Assembly (NCBI GenBank): GCA_963774625.1
Contig: CAVZFQ010000018.1
Coordinates: 124,001 to 188,000, forward strand
DNA from: VAXT01 sp963774625
GTDB lineage: Bacteria > Actinomycetota > Thermoleophilia > Gaiellales > Gaiellaceae
Length of the DNA stretch: 64,000 bases
Direction of reading: 5' to 3'
Position numbers and translations under genes: made by a program. The notes beneath the pieces were generated by a model. It was not told where the DNA came from. It saw nothing but the letters and a program-made list of their open reading frames with translations, and searched no databases. Numbering within the stretch: position 1 is the first letter of the stretch; each line of letters opens with the position of its first letter. Positions 50,698 through 58,840 of this stretch are shown here, one piece after another.

Positions 50698-51596
50698 CGG
50701 AGCGCAGGCGCAGCGACCCGTTGCCGCTCGGAGGCGACCAGCCTTACTCGAAGGGGCTGATGGCACGAGCCCTGATCCGCGCCGGCGCCGCGCCGTCCCG
50801 CGCGTACGACGTGGCGAGGCTGATCGAGCAGGACCTCGGCGACCGCAAGACCGAGAGCGTCGAGCTCGATCGCGTCGAGGAGCTCGCCGGGAGTGTCCTC
50901 GGTGACGAGGCAGGCAAGGTCGTGAGCCGCCTGCGCCGCTACCAGGAGCTCGAGGAGCTGGACCTCCCGATCATCGTCCTCGTCGGTGGGGCCACGGGCA
51001 CGGGGAAGTCGACGATCGCCACCGAAGTCGCCTACCGCCTCGGCATCACGCGGGTGACGTCGACGGACTTCGTGCGGCAGACGATGCGCGCCCTGTTCAG
51101 CCCCGAGCTGATGCCGACCATCCACCACTCGAGCTTCGAGGCCGGCATGCCGCTGCACAGCGCCGAGGAAGAGGAGGTTGATCCGCTGATCCATGGGTTC
51201 CTCGACCAGACGCGGCACGTGCTCGTCGGAGTCAAGGCCGCCATCGATCGCGCGCTCGAGGAAGGCTGGTCGATGGTGCTCGAAGGCGTTCACCTCGTGC
51301 CCGGGATGTTGCCGCCGATCGAGAACGCTCTCGTCGTGCAGTGCGTGATCGCCATCGAGAATGAGGAGACACACGCGGGCCACTTCTGGATCCGCGATCT
51401 CACCTCGGACGGCATGCGCCCGCTCGACAAGTACCTGGAGAAGCTGTCGGACATCCGCTACCTCCAGGACTACGTCCTCGAGCGAGCCCGCAGTCACGAC
51501 GTGCCCGTGATCGACAATCGCCAGCGCGAGACGTCGATCGCGGCCGTCATGGAGCTGGTGCTGACCGCGGCTGACAGACTGCAGAAGGTCTCGTGA
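50694..51596 (+). CDS. 2-phosphoglycerate kinase
   Basis: A 300-residue kinase predicted to phosphorylate 2-phosphoglycerate to 2,3-diphosphoglycerate, the substrate of the preceding enzyme. The N-terminal 90 residues are an ATP-cone-like domain (PYSKGLMARALIRAGAAPSR, then ELAGSVLGDEAGKVVSRLRR). The P-loop is IIVLVGGATGTGKSTIATEV near 100, followed by GITRVTSTDFVRQTMRALFS and WSMVLEGVHLVPGMLPPIEN. It is ATGA-coupled to the synthetase and GTGA-coupled to the GlpX-like gene. Confidence 0.9.
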   Translation: MTERRRSDPLPLGGDQPYSKGLMARALIRAGAAPSRAYDVARLIEQDLGDRKTESVELDRVEELAGSVLGDEAGKVVSRLRRYQELEELDLPIIVLVGGATGTGKSTIATEVAYRLGITRVTSTDFVRQTMRALFSPELMPTIHHSSFEAGMPLHSAEEEEVDPLIHGFLDQTRHVLVGVKAAIDRALEEGWSMVLEGVHLVPGMLPPIENALVVQCVIAIENEETHAGHFWIRDLTSDGMRPLDKYLEKLSDIRYLQDYVLERARSHDVPVIDNRQRETSIAAVMELVLTAADRLQKVS

Positions 51597-52597
51597 CGCA
51601 AACCGCTTCCGAAGCCGACGCGATTCAGACGGGCACGGCTCGCACCTGCCTCTGCGAGAGTTTCGCGCGCGTCACCGAGCGCGCGGCGCTGGCGAGTGCG
51701 CGCTGGCTCGGTCGTGCAGATCAGGACGGGGCTCAGGAAGCGGCGTGTACCGGCATGGGGGAGTCGCTCGAGCAGCTGCCGATCGAGGGGAACATCGTCA
51801 TCGGCGCCTCGGAGGAGGCGACCAATCTTGCGGCCGGGGAAAGGATCGGAGCCGGCGGCGAGGCGTTCGACCTCGCGCTGGACCCGCTGGAGGGCGCGGG
51901 GATCGTCGCGCGCGGCGGGAGCGGAGCGATGTCGATGATCGCGGCGGGAGACTCGGGGACGCTGCAGATGCTTCCCGACATGTACATGCGGAAGATGGCC
52001 GTCGGGCCTACCCCCCGCGGGAAGATCGACCTCAAGAAGCCCGTCGCCGAGAACATAGAGGCGATCGCCGAGGCTTTCGGCCGGCGGGTGGGCGACATCA
52101 CGACCATCGTCCTTGACCGCCCGCGTCACCACGACCTGATCGAGGAGATTCGCCAGGCCGGCGCGCGCATCAAGCTCATCCAGGACGGGGACGTCACGGC
52201 GTCGATCTCGGCCGCGATCCGGGGGACGAACGACCACCTCGCGATCGGCATCGGCGGCACGCGCCAGGCAGTCCTGACAGCCGCAGCTCTCCGCTGTTTG
52301 GGCGGCGAGATGCAGGCGCAGCTGTGGCCGACGACTCGCGCCGAGATCGAGCGCGCCACCGAGCACGGGATCGAGGACATCGAGCGCATCTGGTCGATCG
52401 ACGACCTCGCGCCGACCGAGGTCATCGTCGCGGCTACCGGTGTCTCGGGTGGCGATCTCTTGCGCGGTGTGCGCTACCTGGCCGACAGCGCGCGAACGCA
52501 CTCGCTCGTCATGTGCACGCGCTGTAACTGGGTGCGATTCGTAGACGGGATTCATTTCTTCGCCCGCGAGCGCCGCGAGGAGGTTCGGCTTCTATAG
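51593..52597 (+). CDS. GlpX-like phosphatase with altered metal site
   Basis: A 334-residue member of the class II fructose-1,6-bisphosphatase family. The overall line-up is good: ALASARWLGRADQDGAQEAA, FDLALDPLEGAGIV, TTIVLDRPRHHDLIEEIRQA, RIKLIQDGDVTASISA and ALRCLGGEMQAQLWP. But two signatures differ. The usual IGEGE is IGASEE, and the usual GGTPEG is GGTRQA, so the glutamates that bind metal in E. coli GlpX (57 and 213) are replaced, while aspartates 33 and 85 and glutamate 88 remain. It may have weak activity, a new substrate, or still be the cell's FBPase. Its TAG stop forms part of the next promoter box. Confidence 0.85.
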   Translation: MTQTASEADAIQTGTARTCLCESFARVTERAALASARWLGRADQDGAQEAACTGMGESLEQLPIEGNIVIGASEEATNLAAGERIGAGGEAFDLALDPLEGAGIVARGGSGAMSMIAAGDSGTLQMLPDMYMRKMAVGPTPRGKIDLKKPVAENIEAIAEAFGRRVGDITTIVLDRPRHHDLIEEIRQAGARIKLIQDGDVTASISAAIRGTNDHLAIGIGGTRQAVLTAAALRCLGGEMQAQLWPTTRAEIERATEHGIEDIERIWSIDDLAPTEVIVAATGVSGGDLLRGVRYLADSARTHSLVMCTRCNWVRFVDGIHFFARERREEVRLL

Positions 52598-52600
52598 CCT
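52595..52600 (+). promoter_or_regulatory. -10 box of the DUF59 gene, overlapping the GlpX stop codon
   Basis: TAGCCT begins with the TAG stop of the GlpX-like gene and lies seven bases before the GTG at 52608. Confidence 0.4.
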
Positions 52601-52607
52601 GATCTTC

Positions 52608-52907
52608 GTGCCGACCAAGGAAGAAGTCACAGAGGCGATGAAGCAGGTCGAGGATCCCGAGCTCGGGATGGACATCGTCGACCTCGGGCTCCTCTACGAC
52701 GTCGAGGTCGACGGACCTAAGGTGAAGGTCATTCACTCGCTGACGTCGATGGGCTGCCCTGCGGGCCCGATGATCCAGGAGAACATCCACGACGTCGCGG
52801 CCGCGCTGCCCGGTGTCGAGGAGGTCGAGGTCGAGCTGACCTGGGAGCCGCCCTGGACGCCGGACCTCATGTCCGAAGACGCCAAGTTCATTCTCGGCAT
52901 CGGCTAG
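52608..52907 (+). CDS. MIP18/DUF59-family iron-sulfur assembly factor
   Basis: A 99-residue SufT/PaaD-like protein: KEEVTEAMKQVEDPELGMDI, VDLGLLYDVEVDGPKVKVIH, TSMGCPAGPMIQENIHDVAA with the conserved cysteine, and EVELTWEPPWTPDLMSEDAK. Members help insert iron-sulfur clusters into target proteins. Lone copies like this one are frequent in actinobacteria outside the suf operon. It has its own leaderless box and is followed by a strong hairpin. Confidence 0.9.
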   Translation: MPTKEEVTEAMKQVEDPELGMDIVDLGLLYDVEVDGPKVKVIHSLTSMGCPAGPMIQENIHDVAAALPGVEEVEVELTWEPPWTPDLMSEDAKFILGIG

Positions 52908-52918
52908 AACGTCCACGG

Positions 52919-52935
52919 CCGGTGCCAGGCACCGG
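52919..52935. repeat. Dispersed palindrome, copy 1 downstream of the DUF59 gene
   Basis: CCGGTGCC-A-GGCACCGG, 8-base arms around one base. It contains the GTGCCAGGCAC core also seen at 10488-10520 and 53024-53036. Confidence 0.7.
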
Positions 52936-53014
52936 ACAGGGCTTCTTGGCCGCGCGGCCGAGACGTGACTCGTGGAGCCTTCGGCAAGCACCGGTCATTG
53001 AGCCGTCGATACGA

Positions 53015-53045
53015 GACACGGCCGGTGCCAGGCACCGGCCGTGTC
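53015..53045. terminator. Strong palindrome, copy 2; probable bidirectional terminator
   Basis: Arms GACACGGCCGGTGCC (53015-53029) and GGCACCGGCCGTGTC (53031-53045) match perfectly around a single A, followed by TATTTT. It carries the same core as the repeat at 52919 and separates two convergent genes. Confidence 0.7.
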
Positions 53046-53059
53046 TATTTTGCGAAGTG

Positions 53060-54673
53060 TTAGCCGCCGGCGGTGGGCGCTGTTGCGCTTGGGACGCCTT
53101 CGCCGTACCCGGCCTCGATCCGTTCGAGCTCCGCCTCGTCGCCCTGGCGCACCGGGCCCTTGAACCACTTGTGGGCAGAGATCACATACCAGCCTCCGAA
53201 GAGGAGCAGCGCTCCGCCCACGAGGATCGGCGTGTAGTTGACGAAGTCCCAGGTGAAGCCCTCGTTGCCCGGGATGCCGACCTTTGCGAACGGGAGCATG
53301 AACGCGATGCAGATGAACGCGATCCAGATGATCGCGATCCAGTCGATCCACTTGTAGTGCTTTCCGAGGTGCCAGGCCCCTCGCTCGAAAGACTCACCCG
53401 CTCGCAGGCGCAAGATGATTGGGAGCACGAACGCGATGTAGAGGCCGATCACCGACACCTGTGTGCCGACCGCGTAGCCGACGAAAGCGTTCGACAGCGT
53501 GGGGATCATCAGCGCGAACGCCAGTGCGCAGATCGCAACAACGCAGTAGAGCGGGACCCGCTCGGTTTTCGTCACGCGGCGCCAGAGCTGGTGGCCGGGC
53601 ACTGCACGGTCACGAGAGAACGCGAACATCATCCGCGAGGCGGACGTGACGGACGCGATCGTGCAGAACGTCTGCGCGACGACGGCGATGATCAGGATGA
53701 ACTCGGTCCAGGCCTCACCCATGGCCGCGTTCCACGAGAACGTGAGGATTCCCTGCCCGGCGCCCACGAACTCGTCGTTCGTCGCATTCGGCAACGCGAA
53801 CGTCACCGCAGTGAGCAGGATGAAGCCGAAGATGACTGACACGACCACCGACATGACCATGCCCCAGGCAGCGCCCCGTGAGGCCTGCCGTGTCTCCTCG
53901 CTCATGTGTGCCGAGGCGTCGAAGCCCGTGATCGTGTACTGGGCCATCAGCAGCCCGGTGATGAACACGTAGACGAACATGATGCTGTAGAGGTTGTTGC
54001 CCGAGAACCCCGTGTTGTTCAGCGTCTCGCCGAACACGTACCCGAAGGACTTGTGACTGTCGGGGATGGCGATCAACACGCCGACCACGACGAGGACGCC
54101 GATCATGTGCCACCACGCCGAGAACGTGTTCAGCGCGCCCGTGATCCGCACCCGGAACATGTTGACGATCGCCGCGAGGGCCAGGATCAGGAAGTAAGTG
54201 AAGAAGACCCATCGGACAGTGTTCGGGTAGCCGCCGTTGGTGAGCAGGTTGAGCAGAGACGTTGTGAAAACCGCGCATCCGTAGCCGATTGCCGCGGTGA
54301 CGGAGATCTGGCCGATGAGGTTGAACCAGCCGGTGAACCAGCCCCAGGCCGGGCTTCCGAGTTTCGACGACCAGTAGTAGAGGCCCCCGGCCGTGGGATA
54401 GGTGGAGGCGATCTCGCCCATCGCGAGCGAGACGATGATGCAGAAACCTCCGACGAGCAGCCAGCCCCAGGTGATGGCGATCGGGCCACCCTGGTTGAAT
54501 GCGATGTAGTACGAGGTCAGGCACCCCGCGAGGATCGAGATGATCGTGAAGGAGATCGCGAAGTTCTGGAAGCCGCCCATCGAGCGGTAGAGCTCCTGGG
54601 CGTAGCCGAGCTTGTGCAGTTGCGCTGTGTCGTCCAGGTAGTCGGGGCGTGCGCCGCCTTCTGCTGTGCTCAT
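53060..54673 (-). CDS. APC-superfamily amino-acid/amine permease
   Basis: A 537-residue transporter with about twelve membrane segments. The start region YAQELYRSMGGFQNFAISFT, then FNQGGPIAITWGWLLVGGFC, EIASTYPTAGGLYYWSSKLG and FTGWFNLIGQ, is typical of the amino-acid/choline transporter (ACT) group, close to GABA and choline permeases. The signature TGFDASAHMSEETRQASRGA in the middle is also characteristic. AAAGGAAGG precedes the ATG. It is downstream of the dehydrogenase and kinase genes on the same strand, so uptake of a methylated amine or amino acid feeding them is likely. Confidence 0.93.
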   Translation of the reverse strand: MSTAEGGARPDYLDDTAQLHKLGYAQELYRSMGGFQNFAISFTIISILAGCLTSYYIAFNQGGPIAITWGWLLVGGFCIIVSLAMGEIASTYPTAGGLYYWSSKLGSPAWGWFTGWFNLIGQISVTAAIGYGCAVFTTSLLNLLTNGGYPNTVRWVFFTYFLILALAAIVNMFRVRITGALNTFSAWWHMIGVLVVVGVLIAIPDSHKSFGYVFGETLNNTGFSGNNLYSIMFVYVFITGLLMAQYTITGFDASAHMSEETRQASRGAAWGMVMSVVVSVIFGFILLTAVTFALPNATNDEFVGAGQGILTFSWNAAMGEAWTEFILIIAVVAQTFCTIASVTSASRMMFAFSRDRAVPGHQLWRRVTKTERVPLYCVVAICALAFALMIPTLSNAFVGYAVGTQVSVIGLYIAFVLPIILRLRAGESFERGAWHLGKHYKWIDWIAIIWIAFICIAFMLPFAKVGIPGNEGFTWDFVNYTPILVGGALLLFGGWYVISAHKWFKGPVRQGDEAELERIEAGYGEGVPSATAPTAGG

Positions 54674-54729
54674 CTGCCGCCTTCCTTTCGCCGGGAACGC
54701 GCTATTTACCCGCTTTCGGCTAGGCGGTG

Positions 54730-57150
54730 TCAAGCACGGATGGCTGCCCCCTCGGGGTCGTAGAGCGGTTCTGCCACCACTTCCCCGGGCACCGAGCGTC
54801 CGAAGATCTCGACTTCGACTCGTCTGCCGGGCTCGACCTCGTTCCCGGGCAGGTACGCATAGGCGATCGAGCGCCCGATCGTGTAGCCGTACCCGCCGCT
54901 CGTCACCCGGCCGACCACCTTGCCGTTCACGCTCACGGGCTCCGATCCGAGGGCGATCGAGCGCGGATCCTCGAGCACGAGGCAGGCGAGCTTCCGCTCG
55001 AGCGGCTCGTCCTGCGCGGCGGCTAGCGCGTCCCGCCCGATGAACTCGCCCTTGTCGAGCTTGACCGCGAACCCGAGGCCGGCCTCGTAGGGCGTGTCCT
55101 CGGGCGTGATGTCCGCGCCCCACACGCGGTAGCCCTTCTCGAGCCGGCACGAGTCGATCGCCTTGTAGCCGCCCGCGACGAGCCCGTGCTCGCGGCCCGC
55201 CTCCCAGATCGTGTCCCAGAGCCGCAGGCCGAACTCCATCGGGCAGTACAGCTCCCAGCCGAGCTCGCCCACGTAGGTGACGCGCAGTGCCAGGCACGGG
55301 ACCGGGCCGATTGCGACCTCGCGGGCGCGCATGTACTTGAAGTCCTCGTTCGCCAGGCTCTCGGTGGTCAGCGGCTGAAGAATCTTCCGGCTCTTCGGGC
55401 CCCAGATCCCGAGACAGGCGAACCGCGACGTGACGTCCTCGACGGTCACCGATCCGTCGTTCGGCGCGTGCGAGCGGATCCACGCCAGGTCGTGCTGCCC
55501 GAACGCGGTCCCGGTCACGATCCGGAAGCGATCCTCTGCAAGCCGCGTCACGGTGAAGTCGCACTCGATTCCGCCGCGCTCGTTCAGCATCTGCGTGTAC
55601 GTGATCGCGCCCACGTCGCGGGCGACCTCGTTGTCGCAGAGGTGCTCGAGAAAGTCGGCGGCGCCCGAGCCGGCGATCTCGATCTTGGCGAAGGACGTCT
55701 CGTCGAACAGCGCGGCCGCCTCGCGAGTCGCCCGGTGCTCGGCGCCGATCGCGGGCGACCAGAGCCGGCCCGCCCAGCCGCCCGGCCGCAACGACTCGTC
55801 GCCGGCGGCCTCGTTCGGCTCGAACCAGTTCGGGCGCTCCCAGCCCGACTTCTCGCCGAAGGCCGCGCCGAGCTCGCTGAGACGAGGGTAGGCGGGGGAG
55901 AGGCGTAGCGGCCGGCCGGCCAGCCGCTCGTGGCCCGGGTACTTGACGTCATAGTAGGTCGAGTAGACCTCGACCGTGCGCTCGAGCGTGTACTGCCGGC
56001 TGCGGTAGTGGCGGCCGAAGCGCCGCGAGTCCATCTCCCACGTGTCGAGGCTCGGCAGGCCCTCGACGATCCACTCCGCGACGAGCTTGCCCATGCCGCC
56101 CGCGCCCGCCAGCCCGTGCGCGCAGAACCCGGCGGCAACCCAGAAGCCGCGCACGTCGGACGGGCCGAGAATGAACTCGCCGTCCGGGGTGAAGGCCTCA
56201 GGCCCGTTGACGAGCCGGATGACCTCGGCGTCCTCCAGGTCGGGGACCCGCACGAGCGCGTTCTCCATCAGCTCCTCGAAGCGGTCCCAGTCCTCTTCGA
56301 GCAGCTTGCCGTTGAAGTCCGGGGGGATGCCGTCGAGGCTCCAGGGAGCCGGATTGCGCTCGTACCCGCCCATGATCAGCCCGCCCGACTCGCCGCGGAA
56401 GTAGACGAGGAGCGAGGGGTCGCGCATGGTCGGCAGGTCGAGCGGCAGGCCGGAAGGACGCGTGATCAGGTACTCGTGCGCCATCGGGACGATTGGGACG
56501 GTGACGCCTGCCATCGCGCCGATCTCCGCGGCGAACATGCCGCCCGCATTGACGACGACGTCGGTGGCGATCGAGCCCTGGTCGGTCTCGACACCGGTCA
56601 CACGGCCGCGCTCGACGCCGATTCCGGTCACGCGCGTGTTGGTATGGAGCTCGGCCCCGTGGCGCCGAGCGCCCTCGGCGAGCGCGAACGTCAGCTGGCT
56701 GGGGTCGATGTAGCCGTCGGTCGGGATGTGCGCGGCGCCGAGCACGCCATCCCTGGACATCGGTGGGAACAGCCGCTGAGCGTCCTCGGCGGAGATCAGC
56801 TCGATCGGGAGCCCGAATGTGCGCGCCCAGCCGGCCTGGCGCTCGAGCTCTTCCATCCGCTCCTCTGACGACGCCAGCCGCAGTGACCCGACCTCGTGCC
56901 AGCCGGTCTCCAGACCGACCTCTTCCTCCAGGGAGCGATAGAGATCGACCGAGGCGATCATCATCTTGGTGAGGCTGAGCGAGCCGCGGAGCTGCCCGAC
57001 GAGGCCCGCGGAGTGGAAGGTGGAGCCGCTGGTCAGATCGGCCCGCTCGACGAGGAGGACGTCGTCCCAGCCAAGCCGGGCGAGCCAGTAGAGGACGGCC
57101 GCGCCGCCGACACCGCCGCCGATGACGACCGCGCGGGCCCGGTCCTTCAT
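54730..57150 (-). CDS. Dimethylglycine/sarcosine dehydrogenase-like flavoprotein with GcvT domain
   Basis: An 806-residue two-part enzyme. Residues 1-400 are a DAO-type FAD domain (AVVIGGGVGGAAVLYWLARL, STFHSAGLVGQLRGSLSLTK with the histidine to which FAD is often attached, GFWVAAGFCAHGLAGAGGMG). Residues 410-800 are an FAO/GcvT-like folate-binding part (HRATREAAALFDETSFAKIE, RIVTGTAFGQHDLAWI, and DTPYEAGLGFAVKLDKGEFI near the end). It would demethylate an N-methylated amino acid to give a folate-bound one-carbon unit. It overlaps the upstream kinase by ATGA. Confidence 0.92.
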   Translation of the reverse strand: MKDRARAVVIGGGVGGAAVLYWLARLGWDDVLLVERADLTSGSTFHSAGLVGQLRGSLSLTKMMIASVDLYRSLEEEVGLETGWHEVGSLRLASSEERMEELERQAGWARTFGLPIELISAEDAQRLFPPMSRDGVLGAAHIPTDGYIDPSQLTFALAEGARRHGAELHTNTRVTGIGVERGRVTGVETDQGSIATDVVVNAGGMFAAEIGAMAGVTVPIVPMAHEYLITRPSGLPLDLPTMRDPSLLVYFRGESGGLIMGGYERNPAPWSLDGIPPDFNGKLLEEDWDRFEELMENALVRVPDLEDAEVIRLVNGPEAFTPDGEFILGPSDVRGFWVAAGFCAHGLAGAGGMGKLVAEWIVEGLPSLDTWEMDSRRFGRHYRSRQYTLERTVEVYSTYYDVKYPGHERLAGRPLRLSPAYPRLSELGAAFGEKSGWERPNWFEPNEAAGDESLRPGGWAGRLWSPAIGAEHRATREAAALFDETSFAKIEIAGSGAADFLEHLCDNEVARDVGAITYTQMLNERGGIECDFTVTRLAEDRFRIVTGTAFGQHDLAWIRSHAPNDGSVTVEDVTSRFACLGIWGPKSRKILQPLTTESLANEDFKYMRAREVAIGPVPCLALRVTYVGELGWELYCPMEFGLRLWDTIWEAGREHGLVAGGYKAIDSCRLEKGYRVWGADITPEDTPYEAGLGFAVKLDKGEFIGRDALAAAQDEPLERKLACLVLEDPRSIALGSEPVSVNGKVVGRVTSGGYGYTIGRSIAYAYLPGNEVEPGRRVEVEIFGRSVPGEVVAEPLYDPEGAAIRA

Positions 57151-58019
57151 GGCAGCAACTCGCGAAACGCAGGATCGACTGCCGTGCGCTCGAGGCGCGC
57201 GAAGTGCTCTTCCGCGTAGCCGGCAAAGTCGAAGTCGAGCTCCGACAGGCCCTGCTGGACGACGCCCCACATGGCCTCGCGGAAATCGGACATGAACCGC
57301 ATCAGGCGGAGCGCGTGGAGGTCCGCCTCTGCGAGCTCGCCGAAGTACGCCGTCAACAGGTCCTCGTTCTGCCCGTCGCTCAGCTCGTGGTTGACCGAGA
57401 AGTTGGCGAGATCGAAGAAACGGTCGCCCATGCCGGCGTACTCCCAGTCGACGATCCTCACGTTTCCGTCGTGGGCGATGAAGTTCGCGTTCAGCAGGTC
57501 GTTGTGGCAGGGGCACTCGCGCTGCGGCCCACGTGCGCGCTCGATCTGGTCCGCCGTCTGCTTGGCGCGCTCGTATTCCCGTGGGGTGGCGACTCCCCGG
57601 CTCGCGGCGGTCGCCAGGTAGGCCTCGACGACCCGGAACGGGTCGAAGCGGACCGGAAAGGCGGGGCCGTCGTGCAGGCGCCGAAGTGTCTCGCCGACGC
57701 GGCGTAGGGTCTCGGGCCGGCGCACTTCCTCCACCGGGAGCGGGCTCCCTTCGACGAAACGCGTGACGAGATAACCCTCCGGCTCGAGGAAGGCGACGAC
57801 CTCGGGGCCGATCTCGAGCCCGGCTGCGATGGAGGTCGCCGCGTGCTCGGCTTCGCGGTCGATGCCGAGCAGGGCCGTGTCCTTGCCGCCGATCCTGAGG
57901 ACGAAGACCTCGCCCCCGACGGCGACCTTGAAGTTCCGGTTCGTGATCCCGCCGCCGAGAGGCTCGAGCTCGACCTCCCTGTCCGGCCACACTCGCGCGG
58001 CGATTGCCTCCGGTTCCAC
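57147..58019 (-). CDS. Choline/ethanolamine kinase-like phosphotransferase
   Basis: A 290-residue aminoglycoside-phosphotransferase-fold protein of the choline kinase/LicA kind. The nucleotide loop is LGGGITNRNFKVAVGGEVFV, then VLRIGGKDTALLGIDREAEH. The catalytic loop is CPCHNDLLNANFIAHDGNVR and the metal aspartate is in IVDWEYAGMGDRFFDLANFS. Substrate could be choline, ethanolamine or another small alcohol. The ATGA overlap with the dehydrogenase gene points to a shared substrate family. GTG start, TAGGAT six bases upstream. Confidence 0.88.
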   Translation of the reverse strand: MEPEAIAARVWPDREVELEPLGGGITNRNFKVAVGGEVFVLRIGGKDTALLGIDREAEHAATSIAAGLEIGPEVVAFLEPEGYLVTRFVEGSPLPVEEVRRPETLRRVGETLRRLHDGPAFPVRFDPFRVVEAYLATAASRGVATPREYERAKQTADQIERARGPQRECPCHNDLLNANFIAHDGNVRIVDWEYAGMGDRFFDLANFSVNHELSDGQNEDLLTAYFGELAEADLHALRLMRFMSDFREAMWGVVQQGLSELDFDFAGYAEEHFARLERTAVDPAFRELLP

Positions 58020-58025
58020 GCCGCG

Positions 58026-58031
58026 ATCCTA
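58026..58031 (-). promoter_or_regulatory. -10 box, leaderless promoter of the amine operon
   Basis: TAGGAT lies six bases before the GTG at 58019. It drives kinase, dehydrogenase and perhaps permease. Confidence 0.5.
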
Positions 58032-58098
58032 GGAGGGTTTGATGGGACTTTGCTCGTCGCTGGGGTGCGATGGTCGTTTCGAGGCAAGGACGCAGGGA

Positions 58099-58125
58099 AG
58101 GCCGATAGTTGTCCACTATCGGCCT
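58099..58125. promoter_or_regulatory. Perfect hairpin in the divergent control region
   Basis: AGGCCGATAGT (58099-58109) and ACTATCGGCCT (58115-58125) are perfect 11-base arms around TGTCC. It lies midway between the divergent promoters at 58026 and 58195, so it may be an operator for both sides. Nothing else is seen in this 188-base gap. Confidence 0.5.
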
Positions 58126-58194
58126 GACTGAGGACGCGGCCTCGGGGCGAGCAGCGCGGCCCAGCGGCTCAGCCAAAGTTTCATCATGCCCTCC

Positions 58195-58200
58195 TAAACT
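58195..58200 (+). promoter_or_regulatory. -10 box of the HAD-GS-like operon
   Basis: TAAACT lies seven bases before TTG 58208 and supports that start. Confidence 0.45.
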
Positions 58201-58207
58201 GGCGCTC

Positions 58208-58840
58208 TTGGCGATCCGCGCCCTCCTCCTCGACTTCAACGGCACGATCTCGGACGACGAGGCGCTCCTGTGCTCGATCCTGCAGGAGCAGTTCGCCGAG
58301 CAGGGGAAGCCGCTCTCGACCGAGGAGTACTACGAGCGGCTGGCCGGGCTCTCGGACCCGGAGATCGTCGAGCTGTGGCTGGGGCCGGGGCACGACGACG
58401 TGGTCGCGCGCAAGATCGAGCTCTACCGCGAGCGTGCTGGGGACGGGGCGACCGTCGGCCCCGAGGCGCGCGAGGCCGTCCTCGAAGCAGCCAGGCACGT
58501 GCGGGTGTTCGTCGTGTCGGGCTCGGCTCGGGTGGAAGTCGAGACGGTGCTCGCAGCCGCGGGGCTGAGCGGCGCCGTCTCGGGGCTCGTCGCTGCGGAC
58601 GATGTCGAGCACGGGAAACCGGCGCCCGAGGGATATCAGCGTGCGCTCGAGCTGCTCGGAATCCCCGCCGAGGAGGCCGTGGCCGTGGAGGATTCCGACG
58701 TCGGGGTCGCCGCCGCGAAGGCAGCCGGGCTGCGCTGTGTCGCGGTCACGGGCACGATGAACCCGGAGCGCCTGGCCGCTGCGGACGAGGTCGTTCCTCG
58801 CCTGGACCTGGAGTTGGTGCGTAGGCTTATTCCGTGCTGA
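58208..58840 (+). CDS. HAD-family phosphatase (beta-phosphoglucomutase-like)
   Basis: A 210-residue HAD hydrolase. Motif I is LLLDFNGTISDDEALL, with asparagine in the position usually held by the second aspartate. Motif II is VFVVSGSARVEV, motif III the lysine of DVEHGKPAPEGYQRALELLG, and motif IV VAVEDSDVGVAAAKAAGL. The C1 cap is helical. The DFNG form occurs in some phosphatases, but loss of the acid/base aspartate would reduce turnover. TTG start is supported by the upstream box. The stop overlaps the next gene by seven bases. Confidence 0.85.
   Translation: MAIRALLLDFNGTISDDEALLCSILQEQFAEQGKPLSTEEYYERLAGLSDPEIVELWLGPGHDDVVARKIELYRERAGDGATVGPEAREAVLEAARHVRVFVVSGSARVEVETVLAAAGLSGAVSGLVAADDVEHGKPAPEGYQRALELLGIPAEEAVAVEDSDVGVAAAKAAGLRCVAVTGTMNPERLAAADEVVPRLDLELVRRLIPC

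Noticed and set aside
55287..55297. GTGCCAGGCAC within the dehydrogenase gene as another repeat copy
   Set aside because: It encodes conserved residues (VPCLALRV) and lacks palindromic flanks, so chance or codon use explains it.
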